From: Pseudomonadota bacterium
GTDB taxonomy: Bacteria > Pseudomonadota > Alphaproteobacteria > Rs-D84
Length of the DNA stretch: 19,324 bases
Direction: 5' to 3'
Assembly: GCA_009781955.1 (NCBI GenBank)
Contig: WQUT01000077.1
Span: 1-19,324, forward strand
Shown: positions 7,928 to 16,000 of the stretch, in pieces
Layout of the letters: each line of letters starts with the position of its first letter
How positions within the stretch are numbered: position 1 is the stretch's first letter
Translations under genes and position numbers: made by a program
The notes under the pieces: model-generated
Databases searched by the model: none
The model's input: only the letters and a program-made list of their open reading frames with translations
Told to the model about the DNA's origin: nothing

Positions 7928-8861
7928 CTTCAATTATATCATAATTATCCGGATGGGCAAACAGCTTTTTCAAAACCAGGTTATTCAGCGCGTGGCTGCC
8001 CTTGTATGATTCCAGCGTTCCGAACACCCATCCCCCGGACGCGAACATATCGCCGGCGGCATCTATTATCTTGTGCCGCACGAATTCGTCCGGGCATTGC
8101 AATTTGTTCAAGGTTCCGCTGCTGTCTTGGTTCAGCGCGATGACGTTATGCTCGTTGGCCCCCCTGCCCATGCCGCGCTTTTTCATGTGCCCCCACTCCC
8201 AAATACGGCCGAATGTCCGCGTGGCGGCGAATTCCGTCAAAAACTTTTCGCGGGATTCATCCGTTCCGTCAAATAAAATCTCAGCCGATTGCGTGCCGAT
8301 TATTTTATCGGGATAAACCAGTGTCGCCCGGATCAGCAACCCGTCCGGATTAGGGGCCAGCCGCACGAATCCGTCTTCGCGCCGGCCGGTTTTCAAATTA
8401 TGCAGCCAGAGGGCAAAGCGCGAAAACACCGACATTTTCTTTATAATTTCGCTGCGGAACGCGACGACCGGCTTTTTCACGATTATTTTTTTCAGGGACG
8501 ATTGGGGCCGCGCGCCCCACGCATTGCCGATCAGCTCTATAAATTCCTTTGCGCTGCCGTCCATTATGGGCACTTCCGACCCGTCTATTTCTATAACGGC
8601 CGAATCAATTCCGCAAACAAACAGCGCGGCCATAAGATGTTCGGTGGTGTGCACGATATTGGGGGCCCGGCCCACGCTGGTGCTCCATAATCCGGTGGCG
8701 GTCACATTGTCCCACCGCGCGTGGATTGGCGCGGCGCCTGGCAAATCCGCGCGCCGGAAAAAAATCCCGGGCCGATCCGAACGCTTTATTGCCATGCGGA
8801 CGGGCATTCCGGAATGAATTCCGACGCCGGTTATGACAATGTCTTTCAATGTCGTTTTCAT
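7920..8861 (-). CDS. lpxC: UDP-3-O-acyl-N-acetylglucosamine deacetylase
   Basis: Zinc-dependent, cytoplasmic, committed step of lipid A synthesis: removes the N-acetyl group of UDP-3-O-acyl-GlcNAc. 313 residues (E. coli 305). Visible active-site residues: HTTEH at 71-75 (Glu74 base, His75 zinc ligand), VRHKIIDA with His263 and Asp267 as zinc ligands, and GSHALNN with His290. Also conserved are TGVGIHSG (11-18) and the VPIMDGSA segment. An insertion of about 25 residues (about 136-160, Lys/Arg plus aromatic residues) separates the usual strands. The start chosen is the ATG at 8861, with AGGAG just upstream and overlapping the lpxK stop codon as ATGA; an in-frame upstream start would only add lpxK-overlapping residues. 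Confidence 0.95.
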   Translation of the reverse strand: MKTTLKDIVITGVGIHSGMPVRMAIKRSDRPGIFFRRADLPGAAPIHARWDNVTATGLWSTSVGRAPNIVHTTEHLMAALFVCGIDSAVIEIDGSEVPIMDGSAKEFIELIGNAWGARPQSSLKKIIVKKPVVAFRSEIIKKMSVFSRFALWLHNLKTGRREDGFVRLAPNPDGLLIRATLVYPDKIIGTQSAEILFDGTDESREKFLTEFAATRTFGRIWEWGHMKKRGMGRGANEHNVIALNQDSSGTLNKLQCPDEFVRHKIIDAAGDMFASGGWVFGTLESYKGSHALNNLVLKKLFAHPDNYDIIEGI

Positions 8862-9844
8862 TTCTTCTCCTGATTTTTCAGCCAATCCCAAAAAGCGTCC
8901 TCTATCTTTGTTTCCAGTCGCGCGACTTTTACCTTGCTTTGCCATGCGGGCGACAGGCGGACCCAGTCTTTTTCCGTCGTCACCATTTGCATGTTTTGCG
9001 TTTTGGCCATGCGCTCCATTTTTTTCAAATCATCTTCGGAATACTGGTAATGATCCGGAAAGGGATAAGAGATAAATCCGTGAAATCCCGATTTTTGACA
9101 CAGCTTCAAAAGGGAATAAAAAAACTTTTCCGGATAGCCGATTCCGGCAAAGGCCAGAATCCGTTTGCTGTCTAGATTGAGGAGCTCGTTTTGCGCATAA
9201 AACACCTGTTTTTTCAGGCGTTTTGCCACGGCGACTATCTTCTGCCGGTTCCCGCGGCCCAAACGACCGCCCACATTTCTGATGATAATTATTGCATCCG
9301 CGCGTTTCATGCCTAAACAAACCGGCTCTCTCAACGGACCGGCGGGCAGGACAAAACCGTTCCCAATTCCGATACTTTCATCAAATACCAAAAGCGACAG
9401 GTTTTTCCCGATGATCGGGTTTTGAAACCCGTCGTCCAGAATCACACGTGAAAAGCCTGTTTTTTCAGCCATCTTGACACTGGAAAGCCTGTTTTTTCCG
9501 GTAAAAACGGATAATCCGGATAATTGCAGCATTTTTGCCTCGTCCCCCACCATTTTGCCTGAATATTCAGGCAGGACCATAACATTTTTGGATATTGTCC
9601 CGCCGTATCCGCGCATCACAACGGCAGAGTTGGGCAGCTTTTTTGCAATCTCGCGCACGATCGGCGTTTTCCCGACCCCGCCGGCCAGCAATCCGCCAAC
9701 ACAAATTACCTGTATTTTCGGGGATTTTTGCGAAAAATACCGGGAAAAATAAATCAGGTAATGAAAAACAATATATGCGGCCGACAGCGGCAGCAAAAGC
9801 CACGCGACAATATTTCTTTTCAAAAACCAGCTCGGAGTCTTCAT
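8858..9844 (-). CDS. lpxK: Tetraacyldisaccharide 4'-kinase
   Basis: Inner-membrane-associated kinase that adds the 4'-phosphate to the lipid A disaccharide. 328 residues. N-terminal membrane helix at about 12-34; P-loop CVGGLLAGGVGKTP (49-61, Lys59); second signature RGYGG (78-82); GDEAKML (100-106); and LDDGFQNP (136-143), the DDGxQ motif with Asn where many enzymes have His. AGPLREP (168-174) is also typical. The ATG at 9844 is preceded by the TAAGATT repeat and AAATAAA with no recognisable SD, so translation may depend on the upstream gene or on an A/U-rich leader. The gene ends in an ATGA overlap with lpxC, which implies coupled expression. Confidence 0.93.
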   Translation of the reverse strand: MKTPSWFLKRNIVAWLLLPLSAAYIVFHYLIYFSRYFSQKSPKIQVICVGGLLAGGVGKTPIVREIAKKLPNSAVVMRGYGGTISKNVMVLPEYSGKMVGDEAKMLQLSGLSVFTGKNRLSSVKMAEKTGFSRVILDDGFQNPIIGKNLSLLVFDESIGIGNGFVLPAGPLREPVCLGMKRADAIIIIRNVGGRLGRGNRQKIVAVAKRLKKQVFYAQNELLNLDSKRILAFAGIGYPEKFFYSLLKLCQKSGFHGFISYPFPDHYQYSEDDLKKMERMAKTQNMQMVTTEKDWVRLSPAWQSKVKVARLETKIEDAFWDWLKNQEKK

Positions 9845-9850
9845 TTTATT

Positions 9851-9912
9851 TAAGATTTAAGATTTAAGATTTACGGATTTGTTAAATCTTAAATCCGTAA
9901 ATCCGTAAATCT
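9851..9912. repeat. TAAGATT/TAAATCCG repeat array filling the acyltransferase-lpxK gap
   Basis: Three TAAGATT units and TACGGATT (9851-9879) face TAAATCT, TAAATCCG, TAAATCCG, TAAATCT (9883-9912) in inverted orientation. Arms of 15 nt pair perfectly (AAGATTTACGGATTT with 9899-9913). The array begins inside the stop codon of the acyltransferase gene (9914-9912) and reaches to within about 6 nt of the lpxK ATG. Confidence 0.9.
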
Positions 9913-10622
9913 TAAATTTTTTTCTCTGGTTCCATTTTCGGCAATCCGAATTCCGCGTCCAGATCTTGCAGTTGTTTTATCAGGATGCGTTCCAGCTTGT
10001 CCGCCGTCGCGCGCATGCCTTTTTCGTCCGTATTTCTATCAACAAAAATGGGGTCGCCCAGCGTGCATGTGATTCTTGAAAAAGGCGTAGCCACCAGATA
10101 CCTGTCCCAACGTTTTTGGAACCATGGCTTAGAGCATGAAAAGCACGCGGGCACCAGCGGCGCGCCGCTGACCTTTGCAAAATACAGCGCGCCGTCTTTC
10201 AGCCGCATCCGGGGCCCGCGGGGCCCGTCCGGCGATATGCACACCAGCTTGCCCTCGCGCAATACCCGCGCGCCCTTGCGCAGCACGGACAGCGCGCCTT
10301 CGGTGCTGGATCCGTATATCGGATGCACGCCGAATGTCCGCAGCAGCTTTGCCATCATGCGGCCGTCGCGGTGGCGGCTGGCGACGGCATAACCCTTGCG
10401 CCCGTATTTCAGGAATATGATCGGCAGCATCATCGTGCGTCCGTGCCAGAACACGAATATTATCGGGCCCTTGCTGAATTTCTGAAATATTTCTTTGCCG
10501 CGCACGGTATATCTGCTGGTTATAAACACAAACCAGATTCCGACGCACATCAGGCCCGCCAAAATCCATTGCACCGCTGCAAAGCCCGCCAGCTTCTTCC
10601 AAACTTTTTTCACCTGGTCCAT
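9912..10622 (-). CDS. DUF374-family lysophospholipid acyltransferase-like protein (LpxJ candidate)
   Basis: A 236-residue membrane-associated acyltransferase. N-terminal hydrophobic segment at about 13-34; then the DUF374/LPLAT signatures FWHGR (58-62), SRHRDG (82-87), GSSTEGAL (104-111) and PDGPRGPR (131-138) followed by KDGALYFAKVSGAPLVP. The His of FWHGR and the following acidic positions are the expected catalytic group. Known members of DUF374 include LpxJ, a late lipid A acyltransferase that acts without prior Kdo addition. Its position directly before lpxK and lpxC fits a lipid A role, but the substrate is inferred. The start is the ATG at 10622 with AAGAGGA at SD distance, behind a good promoter. 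It is the first gene of the lipid A operon. Confidence 0.8.
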   Translation of the reverse strand: MDQVKKVWKKLAGFAAVQWILAGLMCVGIWFVFITSRYTVRGKEIFQKFSKGPIIFVFWHGRTMMLPIIFLKYGRKGYAVASRHRDGRMMAKLLRTFGVHPIYGSSTEGALSVLRKGARVLREGKLVCISPDGPRGPRMRLKDGALYFAKVSGAPLVPACFSCSKPWFQKRWDRYLVATPFSRITCTLGDPIFVDRNTDEKGMRATADKLERILIKQLQDLDAEFGLPKMEPEKKI

Positions 10623-10640
10623 GATTTTTCCTCTTGCCGG

Positions 10641-10669
10641 TTTATAGCATTTATTTCGTAAGTTTTCAA
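10641..10669 (-). promoter_or_regulatory. Sigma70-type promoter of the lipid A operon
   Basis: Minus strand: TTGAAA (10669-10664), exactly 17 bp, TATAAA (10646-10641). It lies in the 50-bp gap after pbpC. The start codon is 18 nt beyond the -10 box, so the leader must be very short. CCGGCAAGAGG follows the -10 box, as it does before pilO. Confidence 0.65.
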
Positions 10670-10672
10670 CGC

Positions 10673-13081
10673 TTACTTTACCACCGAGAATTCTATTTCC
10701 GCCGCCGCGCCGGCATCAGTCACGGCGCGCAGCCTGTATTCCCCGATTCCGACGCCGTATTGGAACACTTTTCCGCTTTGCGACGTCCCGATCAGACTGG
10801 GCCCCAAAAACCAAAAGATTTTTTCATCACCGCCGCCGGCCAGCGCTTTGAAGGATACGGTTTCTGAATCGCGGCCGGAAAGTATCACGACCTTGGTCTT
10901 GTTTATCGGTGATATTATCACGGGCATGTCGCGCTCTGACGACAAATCGGCCGGATTGCACCCCGGCATGAATGGCGGCGGCGTTTTGCGCACGATGCCG
11001 GCGGCGCGGAACATGTCCAGGTATTCGGGATCCCAGAACTCAAATACCGCGGCACGCGTCGTCTTGGGATCATTGACGCACGCGCGGAGCCCCGTTTTAA
11101 TATCAATCGGAACGGCGCGATAAACGCGCGATTCATCAATAGGCGACTTGCCCGGAATAAAATAAGCCGGCACCGGATGCGGGCAGTATGGCCCGGCCAG
11201 CCCGCCGACGCCCGCGCACATGTCCACCCGCGATACGTTCAGATCGGGCGAATAAAAATCATTGTCCGCCAGCGGGCGCCCCTTGGACGCATAATAATCC
11301 GTCACGGCGCGCGACAATGCGAAATATATCGGCGCGGCCGTTTTGATTCCGCTGAACGCGTTGTTCGGCGCGCCGTCAAAGTTCCCGACCCATACGATTA
11401 AAACAAAGTCGCCGAATATTCCGGCTGTCCAGGCGTCGCGGAACGATGACGATGTTCCAGTTTTCCAATAATGCCGCAACGCCGCCGACGGCCGCTTTGC
11501 AAACGGGACCTTCGGGGACATGGCCGACTGGTCGCCCAGCATATCCAGCACCAGGAAAAACGCCTCTGGCGACAGCATTTTTGTTTCCGCGCCCGGCGCG
11601 CCGCCGGCGATTGTCCTTATGTCCCGCAATGTTCCCAGATTGGCCATCATGGCGTATAGCCTTGCCAGCTCCCACATGCTGAATTCCGCCCCGCCGAGCG
11701 CAATGGATATTCCATAATGGTCGGGCGCGCGCAGTCCCGCTACGCCGCAATCGGCCATAAACCGATAGAAATTCCGCACGCCGATTTTCCGCGCCAATTC
11801 AATCGCGGGAATATTGCGCGAGTTGACCAGCGCGTCTTTCGCCAATACCGGGCCAAAGAATTCGGAATCTGAATTTTCCGGCGCGTAAACGCCGAAACTG
11901 ATTTTCGTATCTTTCAACAGCGTCATCCCGTGAATAAGCCCCTGATCCGCGGCCGCCGCGTATATAAAGGGTTTCAGCGTGGAACCGGGACTGCGTTTGG
12001 CCATCACGCCGTCGTTCTGCCCGAATATGGATTTATCAAAATAATCGGCGGATCCCAGATACGACGCCAATTCCATAGTTTTATAATTGACCAGCACGGC
12101 GGCCGCGTTCCGAACGCCCGCGCCGCGCCGCTTTGCTATTTCCGCGGACATCACGGATTCCAGCTTTTTCTGCAAACCCAAATCAAGCGTGGTCGTTATT
12201 TCGGAATCCCGAACGCCGGCCGCCCGGAAATGGTTCGCGCTGCTTTTTTGCATTTCCATGTTTACAAAATGAGGCGCGCAAAAAGGCATATCCGCAATCC
12301 GCCCGACAGACAGGGGCATATCGGCCAAAGTCGTCAAACGCCCGGATGAATCCGGATAGCGCGCCAGCCACCGCCGCGCCAGATCGCGCCGCATGTCCGT
12401 CATGTTACGCAGCCCGGCGTCGGTGTTCAGTCCGCGCTTCGCCGGATTCTGGGGCACGGTCGCAAGAGTGATTGATTCTATTTGCGAAAGACTGTTCGCG
12501 CTTTTGCCGAAATAAATCAGTGACGCCGCGCCGATGCCTTCGGTATTTCCGCCATAGGGCGCCAGGTTCAGATACGCTTCCAAAATTTCGCCCTTGGTAT
12601 GGAACATGTCCAGATATACCGCGGCGAAAATCTGGCGGATTTTCCCGCCGACGGTTTTGGTATCCAGGTTATAGCGCAATCGCGCGACCTGCATCGTGAT
12701 CGTGGACGCGCCCGGGCCGAAATCGCTCTGCGACAAATACCGCGCGGCCGCGCGCGCCAATGCGACGGGATTGACGCCCGGATGATAATAGAAATACTTG
12801 TCTTCGTATAAAATCGTCGCGTTCTTGATGGACGCGCTGATTTTGGACAGCGGAACGAACAGGCGGTATTTGTCGTCTTCGGACAGCGTCAGGCGCAGCA
12901 GCCTGCCGCCGCGATCGTAATAGGCTGTTGAAAAATACGTGTCGCTCAAAATCGGGCTGATGAAAAAGAAACGGATGATGCAATATGCCGCCAGAAGACA
13001 GAGGACATAAACGCGCCAAATCCCGTGATTGCGACTCACGGGATTTGTTTTTGTCCGCTTATGTTTATTCCGTCTTGGCAT
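10673..13081 (-). CDS. pbpC: Penicillin-binding protein 1C (bifunctional class A PBP)
   Basis: An 802-residue peptidoglycan glycosyltransferase/transpeptidase anchored by an N-terminal membrane helix (about 21-45), catalytic domains in the periplasm. GT51 motifs: EDKYFYYHPG (from Glu93) and GASTITMQ (124-131). Transpeptidase motifs: S367-T-L-K (SPGSTLKPF), S421-R-N and K540-T-G (YWKTGTSSSFRDAWTAG). The C-terminal part from about 715 is the small beta domain of PBP1C proteins (BiPBP_C type), ending IEFSVVK. The start chosen is the ATG at 13081 (MPRRNKHKR), overlapping the A2M gene by 17 nt; a TTG two codons upstream is possible. No clear SD is seen, so coupling to A2M translation is likely. 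A perfect 11-bp hairpin lies 35 nt into the gene. The A2M-pbpC pairing is a known conserved association. Confidence 0.95.
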   Translation of the reverse strand: MPRRNKHKRTKTNPVSRNHGIWRVYVLCLLAAYCIIRFFFISPILSDTYFSTAYYDRGGRLLRLTLSEDDKYRLFVPLSKISASIKNATILYEDKYFYYHPGVNPVALARAAARYLSQSDFGPGASTITMQVARLRYNLDTKTVGGKIRQIFAAVYLDMFHTKGEILEAYLNLAPYGGNTEGIGAASLIYFGKSANSLSQIESITLATVPQNPAKRGLNTDAGLRNMTDMRRDLARRWLARYPDSSGRLTTLADMPLSVGRIADMPFCAPHFVNMEMQKSSANHFRAAGVRDSEITTTLDLGLQKKLESVMSAEIAKRRGAGVRNAAAVLVNYKTMELASYLGSADYFDKSIFGQNDGVMAKRSPGSTLKPFIYAAAADQGLIHGMTLLKDTKISFGVYAPENSDSEFFGPVLAKDALVNSRNIPAIELARKIGVRNFYRFMADCGVAGLRAPDHYGISIALGGAEFSMWELARLYAMMANLGTLRDIRTIAGGAPGAETKMLSPEAFFLVLDMLGDQSAMSPKVPFAKRPSAALRHYWKTGTSSSFRDAWTAGIFGDFVLIVWVGNFDGAPNNAFSGIKTAAPIYFALSRAVTDYYASKGRPLADNDFYSPDLNVSRVDMCAGVGGLAGPYCPHPVPAYFIPGKSPIDESRVYRAVPIDIKTGLRACVNDPKTTRAAVFEFWDPEYLDMFRAAGIVRKTPPPFMPGCNPADLSSERDMPVIISPINKTKVVILSGRDSETVSFKALAGGGDEKIFWFLGPSLIGTSQSGKVFQYGVGIGEYRLRAVTDAGAAAEIEFSVVK
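13018..13046 (-). other. Perfect 11-bp stem-loop in the pbpC 5' coding region
   Basis: AAATCCCGTGA (13018-13028) and TCACGGGATTT (13036-13046) pair perfectly around a 7-nt loop. In mRNA the hairpin begins about 35 nt after the pbpC start codon and about 19 nt after the A2M stop codon. Its position suggests modulation of pbpC expression relative to A2M; no U tract follows in the sense direction. Confidence 0.6.
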
Positions 13082-16000
13082 TTTCAACCGTGAATTTTCC
13101 GACCTCGCCCGTGCCGGAAATTTGCGGATTATACATTGACGCCGCGGAAATCGCCGGCACCGTAAAGCTGCCGACCGCGGTCAGCCGCGCGCGATACGTT
13201 ATTTCCGTCACCGAACGCGATACCGTCAGATAGGCCAGAACCCGGTCTTCCTTGACCTCTGAAAAATCCGTGCGTCCGGAAACGGAATCCGCCTCGGCCG
13301 CGAATCCCGCGGGCAGCAGGTCGGTCACAACAACATTGCCGACGCTGTCCGAACCGTCGGTCGCGCGGACCGATATTTTCACGGTGACCGTTTCGCCGAC
13401 CGCGGCCCGCGTTATCTTTTCGCCGGCGGCGTTGTAATACGCGCGGATGACTTCCAGTCCCTTGCGCGCCGACGCCGATTGCCGCGGGAATCCCTGTTGC
13501 ATAATTGCCCAGAAAAATCCCCTGTTGCCGCCGCAATTCGCGCAAGCGATGTCCAGACGCGTCGCATCCGCCGGAATATCCGCGCTGAATATCTCCGCGC
13601 CCGGGTCCGCCGGATGCAGGTTTACAGTATTCTTGCCAGATTGCGCGACCGCCGATATGCCGGCCGCGATCGTTCCCGCATCATTCTTGAATCCGGCCAG
13701 CGCCAGCATGGCCGCGGCGGACGTGAACGAGCTGTAATATCCGCCGGCCACGTATGCCTGCACGGCATCCAGCGCTTTCTTTGCATCGCCCGCGGATGCG
13801 CCCGCGAAATATTTGTTCATCAGATACAGATAGTTGGAATCGTTGCTGACATTATTGCTGTAATCGCCAAAGAACGAAAAGTCGCGCGATTCGGACGTCT
13901 TGTATTGCGATATTATGCTGTCGGCCTTGGAATCCTGTTTCAGAATCTTGTAAGACGCCGCGATATATGCGCCCGTTATTGTTTTCTGCCAGCCCTTCAT
14001 ATTGGCGTCCGCGTATTCCTGGAAAGCGTCCAGATAATTCGTGGTGACGAATCCGTTGCGCGAAATCAGATATATCGCGAACGCGCGCGCCGCCGCATCG
14101 CTGTCGCCGCCTATCTCGCCGCCCGCGTAAGTGCGCAAGTAATCCACCGCGCGCGACAGCATGGCGTTCGGCACACCGAATCCCGACTCTTTCGCCAACG
14201 TCAGGAATTGCGCGACATACGCCGTAACATACGCGGCATCGGCGCCCGCGCCGTAATCGCCGTCGTAATCGTCGCCGCTGGACGCCGCCGGATTGATATC
14301 CCACAACGCGAACGATCCGTCGTCATTCTGGCGGTTGCGCAGAATGTTTATGGCGTCCGCAACCTTTGCATTGGACGTTTTCGCGTCCGTCCCCAGAAAA
14401 TCATTCTGCTGGAACAGCACATAAGGCAAGGCCTTGGACACCGTTTGTTCCGAACATCCGTATTCGTATTTTTTCAGATACGCGAACAAGGGTTTCGCCA
14501 GCACGAACGCCGTGTCGGAAACCAGCAGCGTTTTTGACGATAATTCCGGATACATGTCTATCTGGAAATTTTTGGCCGCGACTTTGCCGGACGCATCGTA
14601 TCCGCCGGTGATATTGGTCAGGAATGCCGTCGCCGGCCGCACGGACAATGTTGATTTTGACGAAGTCGCGGCCAGCGCCTCGCCCTTGTCCCCCGCAACC
14701 TTGGCATTGATTGCAATCTCTGCATTGCCCAGCCCATCTTTTGCGCGGACAGTGAATTTCCACAGCTTCTCTTGCCCCTCTGGCACCGCGATCGCGAACG
14801 TTTTGTCGCCGATGACTTCCAGGTTGTCGGTGACCCCGACGCTCAATTCCATCTTTGCATTCGGGCCACTATGCTCCGCCATATTGGACACGACCGCATT
14901 GACGGTGAATTCGTCGCCCGGCACGGCCATAAACGGCGCGGTTTCAGAAATGACAATCGGCGATTGGATCTTTGCGGACGTCGCGGCCGAACCCGTTGCC
15001 GAATCGTTCGCGGCGACCGCGTATATGCGCATTTCGCCATTGAACTGATCCGGGATGTCAAACGTCGCGCTGTTTGTCTGACCGGCCGCCGCATTCAGGA
15101 TCCCGGAATAGAACGCGACCGGCGCGGCATGCGCGCGCGCGAACGGATTCGTTATGTTTTTCGCCGCCATCTCCATTGCGTCCGCGTATTCTCCGCCGCC
15201 GGTTTTCGCGAATTCGCGCAGAGCGTCGTATTCCGGCAGCAGCAGCGACAGGATCTGATACGTGGTCACTTGCAGCGCGGACTTGCGGAAGAAGTAAGCG
15301 AGGGGACTCGGGTTCTGGTATTTCGCGACCTGCAAGATGCCCTCGTTCACCGCGAACAGCATTATGCGCGACGTCCGATTCACGGTATATTTCACGGTCA
15401 GCTTTTTATCGCGCACGATGTCCGCCGCTTTTAAGTCTATTTTTATTGTGCGCTTCGCCTTGTCAACCGCAAACGGCGCGACGGCATAGGCATAGGGCAC
15501 GGTGAACACGTCGCGGCTGTTTATATCGCGGACGAACGAGACATTGACATAGCCGTCGCCTTCAAAATCATTCGGCAGCGTGATGTGCTGGACCGTGGAC
15601 GTCGCGTCCGCGCGGAACCATTTATAAGCATATACCTTGTCTTTTTCTATGGTAATCAATCCGGAGCCAACATACGGTGCGGTGATATTAAGCTCTATGT
15701 CGCTACCGGGCGCGTATTCGTTCGCCGACAGTTTCATTTTTAATTCCGCCTGTTGATCTGCGGACAGCGTGACATTTGCCGCGCCCGCGACAAAATAATC
15801 CGCGTGCAGCAATATTTTGCCGGCGGCGTCCGCAACCTCAATATAGTAATCGCCCGGCATGGCGGTATCCAGGTCAAGGCCCATGCCTGATTTTGCGATC
15901 GTTATGTTTTGGGTTTTAATAATCTTTTCGCGCATCGTCGTCTGGTATTTGTAATAGCCGCTGTAATCTTTGACCAGCGCGACCAGGCTTTGCTTTTTCA

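Noticed and set aside
8862..8945. Upstream start giving LpxC 28 more residues
   Set aside because: LpxC proteins begin near the TLKDIVITGVGIHSG strand, and the ATG at 8861 has a strong AGGAG SD and an ATGA overlap.
13479..14537. 352-codon plus-strand open frame opposite the alpha-2-macroglobulin gene
   Set aside because: It lies wholly antisense to a well-supported gene, is Arg/Val-rich with no recognisable domain, and results from the G/C-rich codon use of the opposite strand.
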